DNA of 64,000 bases from a virus. This document shows, in pieces, positions 41,756-49,485 of the stretch. The stretch spans positions 1 to 64,000 of the IMG/VR virus record IMGVR_UViG_3300034691_000040; one strand, given 5' to 3'. Position 1 is the first letter of the stretch. Every line of letters starts with the position of its first letter. The notes beneath the pieces were generated by a model. The model saw only the letters and a list, made by a program, of their open reading frames with translations, searched no databases and was not told the DNA's origin. Both the position numbers and the translations under genes were made by a program.

Positions 41756-41793
41756 TGCGGGATGTCACAAATCCCGCAGTCTTGTTTTTTTTG
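41756..41793 (+). terminator. rho-independent terminator
   Basis: An 8-bp stem (41756-41763 with 41771-41778) with a 7-base loop, followed by CTTGTTTTTTTTG. It stands just 14 bases before the ATG of the CYTH-like gene. Confidence 0.85.
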
Positions 41794-41806
41794 TTCCGAG
41801 GACGCT

Positions 41807-42442
41807 ATGAACATCATTGAACAACTTGCGTTTCAAGACACCGGTGGCGAGTCATTTGAAGCCGCTAAGGTGGAGTATGAAATTGAGATCTACCTTGAAG
41901 GTTTTGATATCGAGGAGGTGAAGGCTAAGGCTTCGTCTTACGAGGTTCAAGAGCAATGGGGTATCTACGTTCCAAAGACTGAGCAAAACGCCTCAGGCGG
42001 CTCTATGCGAGTCCGTAGGACCGATACCACAGAGGTCGGGAGTGTGTTTGTTCACACCACCAAGCTTGAACGTAAAGGTGCCGGTAAACCTGAGCATGAA
42101 GTAGCGGCTCATGAAGACCTGTTTGACATGTACAAGTTGATGGCCGATCAGGGTTTGATCAAGACACGTTACAACGTTCCTGCTGAATTGGCTAATGGGA
42201 CTAAATACGTTCTTGAAGTCGACGTGTTCTACAACAAGTTAGGTGAGTTGGTTCCGTGGTGTAAGATCGACGCTGAGTTTCCAGAAGGCGCTGATGTTAA
42301 GCTGACCAAGGAAGATATTCCTTTCAGTTACACGGACATCATCATCTGCACCCCTGAACAGAAGGGCGAAGATAAGGCACTGGCTAAACGCATCGGTGCT
42401 CTGTATGAAAAGTATTTCCGTACACCCAATATCGCGGTTTGA
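41807..42442 (+). CDS. CYTH-like triphosphate tunnel protein
   Basis: A 211-residue protein from the ATG at 41807 (GAGGA upstream). It shows the strand pattern of CYTH/triphosphate tunnel metalloenzymes: an N-terminal acidic strand with E-x-E (VEYEIEIYLEG), a basic strand (SMRVRRTD), a Lys strand (VHTTKLERKG), a D-x-F strand (YVLEVDVFYNKLG) and the typical WCKIDAEFPEG. Members hydrolyse or bind triphosphates, or cyclise ATP. The exact E-x-E-x-K is not present (EIEIY), so catalysis is uncertain. Confidence 0.5.
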   Translation: MNIIEQLAFQDTGGESFEAAKVEYEIEIYLEGFDIEEVKAKASSYEVQEQWGIYVPKTEQNASGGSMRVRRTDTTEVGSVFVHTTKLERKGAGKPEHEVAAHEDLFDMYKLMADQGLIKTRYNVPAELANGTKYVLEVDVFYNKLGELVPWCKIDAEFPEGADVKLTKEDIPFSYTDIIICTPEQKGEDKALAKRIGALYEKYFRTPNIAV

Positions 42443-42452
42443 ATGAAGACAG

Positions 42453-42484
42453 CATATAGCCCGGCCAAACGGCCGGGCTATATG
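42453..42484. terminator. bidirectional terminator, CATA/TATG type
   Basis: A perfect 14-bp stem (42453-42466 with 42471-42484) starting CATA and ending TATG, between convergent genes. Confidence 0.85.
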
Positions 42485-42501
42485 ACGTTACCCAACGGAT
42501 A

Positions 42502-42939
42502 TCAGTTACCGGACAGCAACGATGCCAAGACTTTAAACATCTCAACAATGTCGGCAGCTGCCGCTCCACGCAAAGCCATCATGATCGTGACACCAGCCGC
42601 AACGAACCCCAACCCACCCAGCATAACCTGATGGAAGGCTGTTGCATTCATTGGCCCCAAAGATGGGACCGGTAACGGTAGTGGCACAGGCACAGGTGAG
42701 GGCATTGGGGCATTGGCCGGGAACGGAACACTATCAAGGCTTGCGCCGTAGATCATGTCCTTTGTACCCGCATCCAACGACTCAATTGCTAAACGTATCT
42801 CGGCAGCTTGCGCTGTATTTGGATCTAACTGACTGGCCTGTCCAATGAATCCATTCACCAGGCCTACTAAGGTCCCTTCCCATGGGAATCCTACCGCCGG
42901 GTTCTTTTCCATCAACGTAAGTGCATCTTTAACGATCAT
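42502..42939 (-). CDS. hypothetical protein with Pro-rich hinge and C-terminal membrane segment
   Basis: A 145-residue protein. After a helical N-terminal domain (residues 1-65) comes a proline-rich hinge (PFPANAPMPSPVPVPLPLP, about 72-91), then a hydrophobic, Gly- and Ala-rich segment (VMLGGLGFVAAGVTIMMALRG, about 105-125) likely to cross the membrane, then a short amphipathic helix. Function unknown. It lies downstream of the RuvC-like gene on the same strand. Confidence 0.55.
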   Translation of the reverse strand: MIVKDALTLMEKNPAVGFPWEGTLVGLVNGFIGQASQLDPNTAQAAEIRLAIESLDAGTKDMIYGASLDSVPFPANAPMPSPVPVPLPLPVPSLGPMNATAFHQVMLGGLGFVAAGVTIMMALRGAAAADIVEMFKVLASLLSGN

Positions 42940-42963
42940 GGGAACCCCCGGTTATCAATCTGT

Positions 42964-43608
42964 CTAGTTCATTCCTCTCGCAGGCAATGTTAGGGCAAAC
43001 TGTTCAGCTTTGCCACTTCTCAACCAAAATGCATTCAAGCTAACTCGTGTCCCAACGGCGTGCGCTACGGCAATCGCATCGACCGCGTGTTCGTCAAACC
43101 TTTCTATCGACAATCCATTGTCAAACACAATGCTTTTGTTAATACCAATCATTTCACGAATGTGTTCTTTACTATTGCCGTACTGACCAACAGGACACAC
43201 TGCTTTTTTTGCACTGCCTGGAGCAACCTTTTCAAATTCCAAAGTCGTACAATAGTTGAAAGCTGTTTCTGCCAATCCATTCATTGCCGTTGTAAGCGCA
43301 GCAAACGATTGAGCGTGAAGATGTTGAAACGGCGATTCGCAACCAATTACATCAGGGTCAAATTCAGTAAGCACCTCCCAGAAGAACGTTGAAATGACAT
43401 CCAGTCTGGCGTGCATCTTTCCACGGGCATCTAACCTACCTTCGTGTCGGGTGTACGCCGTCTTACTGGCCGTGAGTGTTTCAGCATGAACAACTTTGGA
43501 AATACCCGTGATGAGGTGATGATCGATGACGGCTACCCCGACAGTATCGGTACCGTTGTCGACACCCAATACGCGGTAAATGAACTTGTCGTCTGTAAGC
43601 TCGATCAT
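42964..43608 (-). CDS. RuvC-like Holliday junction resolvase
   Basis: A 214-residue protein with RNase H-fold landmarks: RVLGVDNGTDTVGVAV (first Asp 17), IGCESPF (Glu 91) and the C-terminal DEHAVDAIAVAHA (Asp 172, Asp 177). These match the acidic residues of RuvC-type resolvases. It should cut four-way junctions during phage recombination and before packaging. The ribosome site (TAGGTG) is overlapped by a perfect hairpin just upstream, which may limit expression. Confidence 0.8.
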   Translation of the reverse strand: MIELTDDKFIYRVLGVDNGTDTVGVAVIDHHLITGISKVVHAETLTASKTAYTRHEGRLDARGKMHARLDVISTFFWEVLTEFDPDVIGCESPFQHLHAQSFAALTTAMNGLAETAFNYCTTLEFEKVAPGSAKKAVCPVGQYGNSKEHIREMIGINKSIVFDNGLSIERFDEHAVDAIAVAHAVGTRVSLNAFWLRSGKAEQFALTLPARGMN

Positions 43609-43615
43609 AACACAC

Positions 43616-43639
43616 CTACGTCCTTTTTCAAGGACGTAG
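43616..43639 (-). terminator. hairpin at the RuvC-like gene start
   Basis: A perfect 10-bp stem (43616-43625 with 43630-43639) with a 4-base loop. On the minus strand its last bases form part of the ribosome site of the gene starting at 43608, and no U-run follows, so it may act as an RBS-blocking structure as well as a weak terminator. Confidence 0.5.
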
Positions 43640-43657
43640 CTCCTTAACTAACTGAGA

Positions 43658-44533
43658 CTAGGGAATAACCTTCAGCGTTGGGATTGACGCAGTGCCCAGC
43701 AGTGGAACTTGGTTACCGATATCGAATCGGATGTTCAAGGTCTGGTCATTCATGTACACCGCTTTGTAGTCAGCGGCGAAGCAGTAAACCTGAGTGGCGA
43801 TCGACTCAAGGAAGTTGACCTGGCCTTGTGTCGAAGTAACCTGGATGGTGCGGTCAGCGCCGGTGCACAGAGAGAACTCGGAGATGATCGCATAACGTTC
43901 ATCGCCGCCGTTCATGATCTTAGCCACGTTGACGTACTCGGCGACATCGTTCTCGCTCAGAGGTACTTCAAAGATAGCTTTGATCGCAATCTTCACATCA
44001 GAGGCAGTAACCGCACCGGCGACTGGTAGCGTGATGGGGTCTGGATACAGGTTTGAGGTGTCCGGTACGAATGGTTCTTCTACGGTCTGTCCGTCTTCGG
44101 TGGTCATCTTCACCATTTCGACGTTGACTTCTTCCGGGTTGATTTCGATCCGCAGACCGTAATACGCGAAATATTCAACGCCGCCGATATTGATCTGCAG
44201 ACGCAGCGCATACCGTGCACGTTGTTCCAGCGTCAGGTCATTGTCGATGGTGCGCAGACAGAAAGGCACTGGGCCAAACAATGATCCGTCGGTAGCCATG
44301 TGGTTCTGCGGACTGGTCAGGGCGATGCCGTTGTTACCAGTGACGCCGACATGACCTTTGTTACCGGCCATCAGGATACCCAACTTGACCCGCTCTGTAA
44401 GCGTGGGCACTGCCGAAGGTTCGATGTTCAACCGTTCGTTCATAGTCGAGTGATTATCAATAACCGGCGTTTTACCGATCAGCATGTGGATGAGCAACTT
44501 TGCGCCGTAGGCTGTGGCTTGTACCGTATTCAT
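43658..44533 (-). CDS. virion structural protein, 291 aa
   Basis: Function not clearly recognised. Beta-rich protein (for example ARYALRLQINIGGVEYFAYYGLRIEIN and VTASDVKIAIKAIFEVPLSENDVAEY). The segment IKAIFEVPLSENDV recalls the LN-x-x-x-G-L-x-L-x-x-x-D helix of the paralogue family, but the core Y-x-R signature is missing. It is last in a minus-strand unit with three clear family members (44543-47156), so a related or partner structural protein is likely. Confidence 0.5.
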   Translation of the reverse strand: MNTVQATAYGAKLLIHMLIGKTPVIDNHSTMNERLNIEPSAVPTLTERVKLGILMAGNKGHVGVTGNNGIALTSPQNHMATDGSLFGPVPFCLRTIDNDLTLEQRARYALRLQINIGGVEYFAYYGLRIEINPEEVNVEMVKMTTEDGQTVEEPFVPDTSNLYPDPITLPVAGAVTASDVKIAIKAIFEVPLSENDVAEYVNVAKIMNGGDERYAIISEFSLCTGADRTIQVTSTQGQVNFLESIATQVYCFAADYKAVYMNDQTLNIRFDIGNQVPLLGTASIPTLKVIP

Positions 44534-44542
44534 GAAAAATCC

Positions 44543-45583
44543 TTAACTGTTAAAGAGTGGTAATACAGAGGCCTGGTTGTACGGATTATTACCAGGGGTG
44601 TCGCTGCTGCTGTACTGATACCCGATCTTGATGATACCGGTCAGGTTCGTGCACAGCGCCCCAAGCTCAATCGCCACAACAAAGTTATACCCGGCGTTTT
44701 CAAGAGTTTGATCCTTAGAGACAAACCCATTGTAAATTACCTTAGCGCCGAACAGGTTGAACTCGGATGGGGTTTGTGTAGCGACCCACTTATCCTTGGT
44801 CAATGTCGCCAGCAACGTCGGTAACTGCCAAGCCACATCCAGCAGATTATCGACCTTCATTCCATAAAGCATGGCCTCAACAGCACGACGCTGATAGTGC
44901 TGTGGAAACACTTCACGGGTAACATACAACTCACCTTTCGGGATCAGAAGATCGACCTGAGGTACGTTCATGTTTCCATCCGCGTAGTAGGTCCGAAGGT
45001 CCAACAGCGAATCAATCGAAATACCCAACGATTCTACAGCCCGCCGAGTATAGATCTGCAGCTCACCGAAAAAGATCAGGTGGGTCTGTTTAAACCGCAG
45101 CGTGTAGTTACGGTTTTCCAGATACGCGGGTACGGGTTCTTGCGGAACGGGTTCGCCGTTACTGCTTTCTGCTTCAAACCCATTGACCGTTACATTCCTT
45201 GTAGCGTCAGGAAGTGACCGCGTGATCAGTTCCAGCTGTGCAAACTCGGGTTCAATTAAGATCCCATACTGCTGGTAGATGGCATTGTAGATATCGATGT
45301 CGGTATAGCCACCCACGTAAATGACCACCGGTTGTCCTTTAAGGAACACCGAGGGTTCTACGCGGTAATACGCCATGATCTGTTTTTCATCACCCCAGCC
45401 GTTCAGGGGTGAAAAGCCAACCATTATTTCAGTCAGGCCATGTTCATTCATGGTGCTAGGTGCGCCAAACTCTAACTGGTCTGGATGCAGATCACGGTTA
45501 TTGTGGTCATTGATGTAATCGACCAGCAAGTCTTTACTTTTCTTACCGTAGCGCCCCAATCGAGCATCTGGCCGATGTGACAT
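44543..45583 (-). CDS. virion-protein paralogue, long form, divergent
   Basis: A 346-residue protein. N-terminal unit: LLVDYINDHNNRDLHPDQLEFGAP, QIMAYYRVEPSVFL (core Y-x-R), IYQQYGILIEPEFA, HLIFFGELQIYTRR. C-terminal domain: EFNLFGAKVIYNGFVS, YNFVVAIELG, GIIKIGYQYS, matching the type B members of the large array. The start overlaps the stop of the upstream gene by one base (TAATG). Confidence 0.6.
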   Translation of the reverse strand: MSHRPDARLGRYGKKSKDLLVDYINDHNNRDLHPDQLEFGAPSTMNEHGLTEIMVGFSPLNGWGDEKQIMAYYRVEPSVFLKGQPVVIYVGGYTDIDIYNAIYQQYGILIEPEFAQLELITRSLPDATRNVTVNGFEAESSNGEPVPQEPVPAYLENRNYTLRFKQTHLIFFGELQIYTRRAVESLGISIDSLLDLRTYYADGNMNVPQVDLLIPKGELYVTREVFPQHYQRRAVEAMLYGMKVDNLLDVAWQLPTLLATLTKDKWVATQTPSEFNLFGAKVIYNGFVSKDQTLENAGYNFVVAIELGALCTNLTGIIKIGYQYSSSDTPGNNPYNQASVLPLFNS

Positions 45584-46194
45584 TACATAACCCTCGGTGT
45601 GTTCACAGGTGGTGCGTACACCAGACCGTCCATTACGGGGTCCGGTATCGCTGCAGCAAGCGCAATGTCCGGACCAAAATTAGGCGCCCACAGACCATCC
45701 AGAATGTTGTTCGAAAAGACCTCGGAAAGCTCTAAAGTCTCAGTAGGTTCATCAAGCACTACTGTCGTGCTACCCACCCACCTCAGTGAGTTGACTGAAG
45801 CTTTAAGTTCAAAGCTTGAGCCTTCTACTAATGCGTTTTCAAAGTCATCGTCGGTAATGACCAATCCTGAGGCCAGTGCGAGGTTATTCATCACGCCCCG
45901 CACTGTAACCGGAGGTGACACCTCTAACGCCAGCCCTGCAAAATAATCACTCACATTCAGACGATTGTAACGATAACGAAAAGACCCAGTGTAGCGAGTC
46001 TCAATGTATTCGTCGACTGACTCATGCGCCGTGAAAGTAACCTCAGTGAGCGTCCCCCCAATTGCGGTAGGGGCACTCACTGAGATACCCTGGGGCATCA
46101 TCCGCAAATTGAGATGGTTGTTGGCTAAGATCAGCAGTGCCACGGTTGGATCATGTTTCAATAACCGTAGCGTATCAGACATGGTGTTATCCAA
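45583..46194 (-). CDS. virion-protein paralogue, short form
   Basis: A 203-residue protein. Landmarks: VALLILANNHLN, YTGSFRYRYNRLNVSDYF, NLALASGLVITDDDFENA, VNSLRWVGSTTVVLD and two endings, NNILDGLWAPN and PDPVMDGLVYAPPV. The duplicated ending is unusual; each matches the single ending of other short members. Confidence 0.6.
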   Translation of the reverse strand: MDNTMSDTLRLLKHDPTVALLILANNHLNLRMMPQGISVSAPTAIGGTLTEVTFTAHESVDEYIETRYTGSFRYRYNRLNVSDYFAGLALEVSPPVTVRGVMNNLALASGLVITDDDFENALVEGSSFELKASVNSLRWVGSTTVVLDEPTETLELSEVFSNNILDGLWAPNFGPDIALAAAIPDPVMDGLVYAPPVNTPRVM

Positions 46195-46202
46195 TTAAAG
46201 AC

Positions 46203-47156
46203 TTAGACGGTTCTGTTGTACTCAATAAAAATCGAGCCAACATAGGCTAACGAGGCTTTGTTAAAGTTCACGACTGCTTTTTTACGACTGCCCACGGTTT
46301 GTGTAGGCAACGCCTCATCAGCGATGTCATCTGCCGTGATGGTACATTTCATTGCCTCAGAAAGCTGAATTGCCAAAGCTTTAGTGGTTAACCGCTGAGG
46401 ACCTGAGAGCTTTATTGATTTGTTAAACGACCTCGGAAAACTACGCCGCTGGTAAACCAACGTGAGTGATCCCACGTAAGGAAACCCATTAAACGTCAGG
46501 GTGACTCGTGTGTTATCGCCATCATGATCGGCACCGATCTGCTCAGGTAGCTCGTAGGTCACCATCGTTGGGGAGATGACGGTTGGCAAGCCGGTGTTGG
46601 TCATGTTCAGCGCAAACACCAAACTACCAATAACGGACGATGACATAAACCCAGCGTTGAATGGAATGGTCAGGACAGTGTTACGCACGAGGCCGGTAAT
46701 CTCAATGGCTTGCGCACCGATCACCATGTCAACTGAACCAACCCACCGATAGGATTCATCAGCCGCCAATACTTCGGCAACCCCTAAGGCAGTCCATGTC
46801 GCTTCTGTTACATCGCCATTAACCACAGGGATCTGAGCAGGCAGCAGCAAAGCTCTGAGGAGATCGGACGAATCCGTAGGAAGCTGGGACTGTAGGCGCA
46901 GGTCCATCCCCGCCACGAATCCAGCCAGATCAATCCGGTCATACTCGAAGATAAACCCTCCAGCACGATCCCACAACTCAACGGGTGCAAGCTTCTTATC
47001 CAAAGTCGCAAACACTTGCGTCCTCAGACCACCCAATGAGATCGGCTTATCTATCTTTAAATAGCTTGCTCGAAGCGGTGCACGAACCTGCTCTTGTATC
47101 TGAGCACGCACCGCTTCGAGCGGATGCATCTTTAATAACGTTTCTGGTGCGATCAT
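46203..47156 (-). CDS. virion-protein paralogue with two N-terminal-type units
   Basis: A 317-residue protein that seems to carry the unit twice: first AGGFIFEYDRIDLAGFV with DESYRWVGSVDMVIG, then NTRVTLTFNGFPYVGSLTLVYQRRSFPRSF with KASLAYVGSIFIEYNRTV. Most other members have one unit plus an HYN domain. It is first in the 47156-43658 minus-strand unit after the 759-residue gene. Confidence 0.6.
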   Translation of the reverse strand: MIAPETLLKMHPLEAVRAQIQEQVRAPLRASYLKIDKPISLGGLRTQVFATLDKKLAPVELWDRAGGFIFEYDRIDLAGFVAGMDLRLQSQLPTDSSDLLRALLLPAQIPVVNGDVTEATWTALGVAEVLAADESYRWVGSVDMVIGAQAIEITGLVRNTVLTIPFNAGFMSSSVIGSLVFALNMTNTGLPTVISPTMVTYELPEQIGADHDGDNTRVTLTFNGFPYVGSLTLVYQRRSFPRSFNKSIKLSGPQRLTTKALAIQLSEAMKCTITADDIADEALPTQTVGSRKKAVVNFNKASLAYVGSIFIEYNRTV

Positions 47157-47172
47157 CTCGCCTCCCTACTCT

Positions 47173-49452
47173 TTATAGGCCGAGAAGAATAAGCCTTCGG
47201 GCATTCGTTAATGCGCTGTATCCAGGCGAGGGTGCGGCAACGAACAATGCGTCGAGCGGTTTAGGCACCAGCGGACTGTATCCGTAGACGTCATTTACCT
47301 CAAGTGCATCGAGATCAACCATGGCGTCAGGGATTACCGAAATCAACGGCATCGGGTTTTCAAGAGGGTGGAGTGTATCTACCATCCCCAAGTACCTGAT
47401 GTTAACCGCTACTGGAACCTTTACAAACTGTTCTGAAGTAGTGGACCGAAGTTTCAGCATCGGCTGATGCAATGTGGCCTTTACATTCGTGACGCTTTTT
47501 TCCGTGATCTTAAGAATCGTAGGAAGCGGATTCTCAATCTCAAAGGTGGTGTCAGTAAAGATGTTTGGCAAAGACAGTTTAGGGAACTTGCCATCAACGA
47601 TCTTGATAGGACTGTCGTTAATCTGAGCAATGAACTGAACAGAATAGGACGACAATGCTTTCATGATCCGGATCATTGCAGCGTGAACATCCCGCATACG
47701 CAATGAAACACCCAGGTCGGCACCTGTAGCCGTTTGCAGAATCTGATTAGCGATCGCAGCGTACTCGACCTGACCCATGGCGCTGGTATCAATCCCCAAC
47801 TCCCCGAACCATTCTTCATACGTCTTGGTTTCACCCAAGTCAATACGAATGTCCATGTAGCAGCGATCAATCATGGCATGCAACGTACCTTCGGTTTTGT
47901 AATCACCTTGGTAATGCCGCATGTCACGAAGGTGTAGCATGGATTTGTGAATGGAGACACATGCTTCACGGAACGACTCAATGCTCACGAATGCATTGAT
48001 GGGAACCTGACTATCCAAAATGTGATTAATGAAGTAATCGGGCACTTGTCGCTTCGAACCCATCCCACGTAGTTCGGCAAACGTAGGCGCAGTGATCGTT
48101 GGATCGACCGGAAGTCTTACAACCCGATTCGCGCCAAGCACTGGCAGGTGTGGAAGCTTTTGGTTATTGGCTGCGTTGTATGCGTACAGATAGAAAATGA
48201 ACGCATTCTTCATCGAGAGCTTGTAGATGTCACCATTGGCCGGGTTTGTAACCGTGATCACCGATGCGTACAGATTAAAGTTCGCAAAGTAAATCCAATG
48301 GTTCAGCAGTACGTCTGTCAACGTAAACGGTTCAGCATCAGTACGGTCAACCACGTTCGATTCAAGAACCTTGGTTTTAAGACCCACCAACTTACTGTCA
48401 CGCACACGTTGATTGTACGTCAGCTCGACATCGTCACGCTCACGAGGGTTATCGCGGGCAACGCCCAACTCCATGTCAAGCATCTGACCCACAGTCTTGG
48501 TCGGATCGCCGGCTGCAGGCTCAATGCCATTAAGCGTAAAGCGATTAAGCACGACTGTTGGTTCAAGGTTGGTGACCAGATCCTTATAGTCATGATCGAC
48601 CCGATAGCCAGACAGGTTGTATCCCCGATCTGTCAAGATGTGATCAGTAACCAATGTCAAGATTTCTTCACGACCTAAGTTGCGGTTCAAGTACCTGATG
48701 TTACGGTACAGCCACAGCTTTTGCTTTAAGGTCATGTAGTCAAACTCTTTACCGACTTCGCTGAAGGATAAGAGATATTGACGGATGTGGTAGCTGTGGG
48801 CTTGGTCTGTCAGACACGCCGCTTTACGGATGTTGATAATCCAGTTAGCGATACGGGTCTGAAGCACCATGAACAAACCCGGATAGAAATAGGGTTCGAA
48901 CAGGGTGTAGTCAATGTTGTAATACCGAACGAAATAGCGAAGAATCCTGTTCTGAAGTTCCGGGATCAATTTCTGTTCTGTGGGCTCGACCAACGACTTA
49001 TCGTAAAATAAGATGGTATGGTCATCCGCTGCGTAGGCAGTGTCTATGTCGATTGGATTGACGATGCCTTTAATCAGGCTAACCTGATCCGGATACGCTT
49101 TGAGCAAGTCATTGTAGAACTTACTACCGTAGATGTACTGTCGCTTTGTCCCTCGGTGGATCTTAAGGTTCTCAACAGTAAAGTCGATAACCTCTTCGGT
49201 GTCCAACGAAATGATTTGCATGCGCGACTGAGTGCCGCCAGACAAAGCAAGAATTTGGTCGATGTCACGCTTGTGGTATTGACCCGACAAGTTCAGGTAA
49301 TACTTCCACGAACGAGGATCATCTGGATCGACAGCATATTCGAGTTGCACGAGCAGCTTATTTACAGCCGACACCTCGTACTCGCTTTTGATGATCAGCG
49401 TTGCCGCTAGACTCAAAATGCTTTTTATATAGAGCCGATAATAGGCGTTCAT
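47173..49452 (-). CDS. large virion structural protein, 759 aa
   Basis: Function not recognised. A long, mostly helical protein with beta segments in the C-terminal 150 residues. Residues near the end (LISVIPDAMVDLDAL) resemble the PDxxMDGL ending of the paralogue family, possibly by chance. It is divergent from the portal gene with only 33 bases between start codons and is followed by three paralogues and the 291-residue protein on the same strand. Context suggests a head, neck or baseplate protein. Confidence 0.55.
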   Translation of the reverse strand: MNAYYRLYIKSILSLAATLIIKSEYEVSAVNKLLVQLEYAVDPDDPRSWKYYLNLSGQYHKRDIDQILALSGGTQSRMQIISLDTEEVIDFTVENLKIHRGTKRQYIYGSKFYNDLLKAYPDQVSLIKGIVNPIDIDTAYAADDHTILFYDKSLVEPTEQKLIPELQNRILRYFVRYYNIDYTLFEPYFYPGLFMVLQTRIANWIINIRKAACLTDQAHSYHIRQYLLSFSEVGKEFDYMTLKQKLWLYRNIRYLNRNLGREEILTLVTDHILTDRGYNLSGYRVDHDYKDLVTNLEPTVVLNRFTLNGIEPAAGDPTKTVGQMLDMELGVARDNPRERDDVELTYNQRVRDSKLVGLKTKVLESNVVDRTDAEPFTLTDVLLNHWIYFANFNLYASVITVTNPANGDIYKLSMKNAFIFYLYAYNAANNQKLPHLPVLGANRVVRLPVDPTITAPTFAELRGMGSKRQVPDYFINHILDSQVPINAFVSIESFREACVSIHKSMLHLRDMRHYQGDYKTEGTLHAMIDRCYMDIRIDLGETKTYEEWFGELGIDTSAMGQVEYAAIANQILQTATGADLGVSLRMRDVHAAMIRIMKALSSYSVQFIAQINDSPIKIVDGKFPKLSLPNIFTDTTFEIENPLPTILKITEKSVTNVKATLHQPMLKLRSTTSEQFVKVPVAVNIRYLGMVDTLHPLENPMPLISVIPDAMVDLDALEVNDVYGYSPLVPKPLDALFVAAPSPGYSALTNARRLILLGL

Positions 49453-49485
49453 GGTTTACTACCTGATCGTTTAGGAGAGCAGTTG

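Noticed and set aside
47290-47330. PDAMVDLDAL near the end of the 759-residue protein as a true family ending
   Set aside because: Only about ten residues match, and the Y-x-R core is absent, so common origin cannot be claimed.
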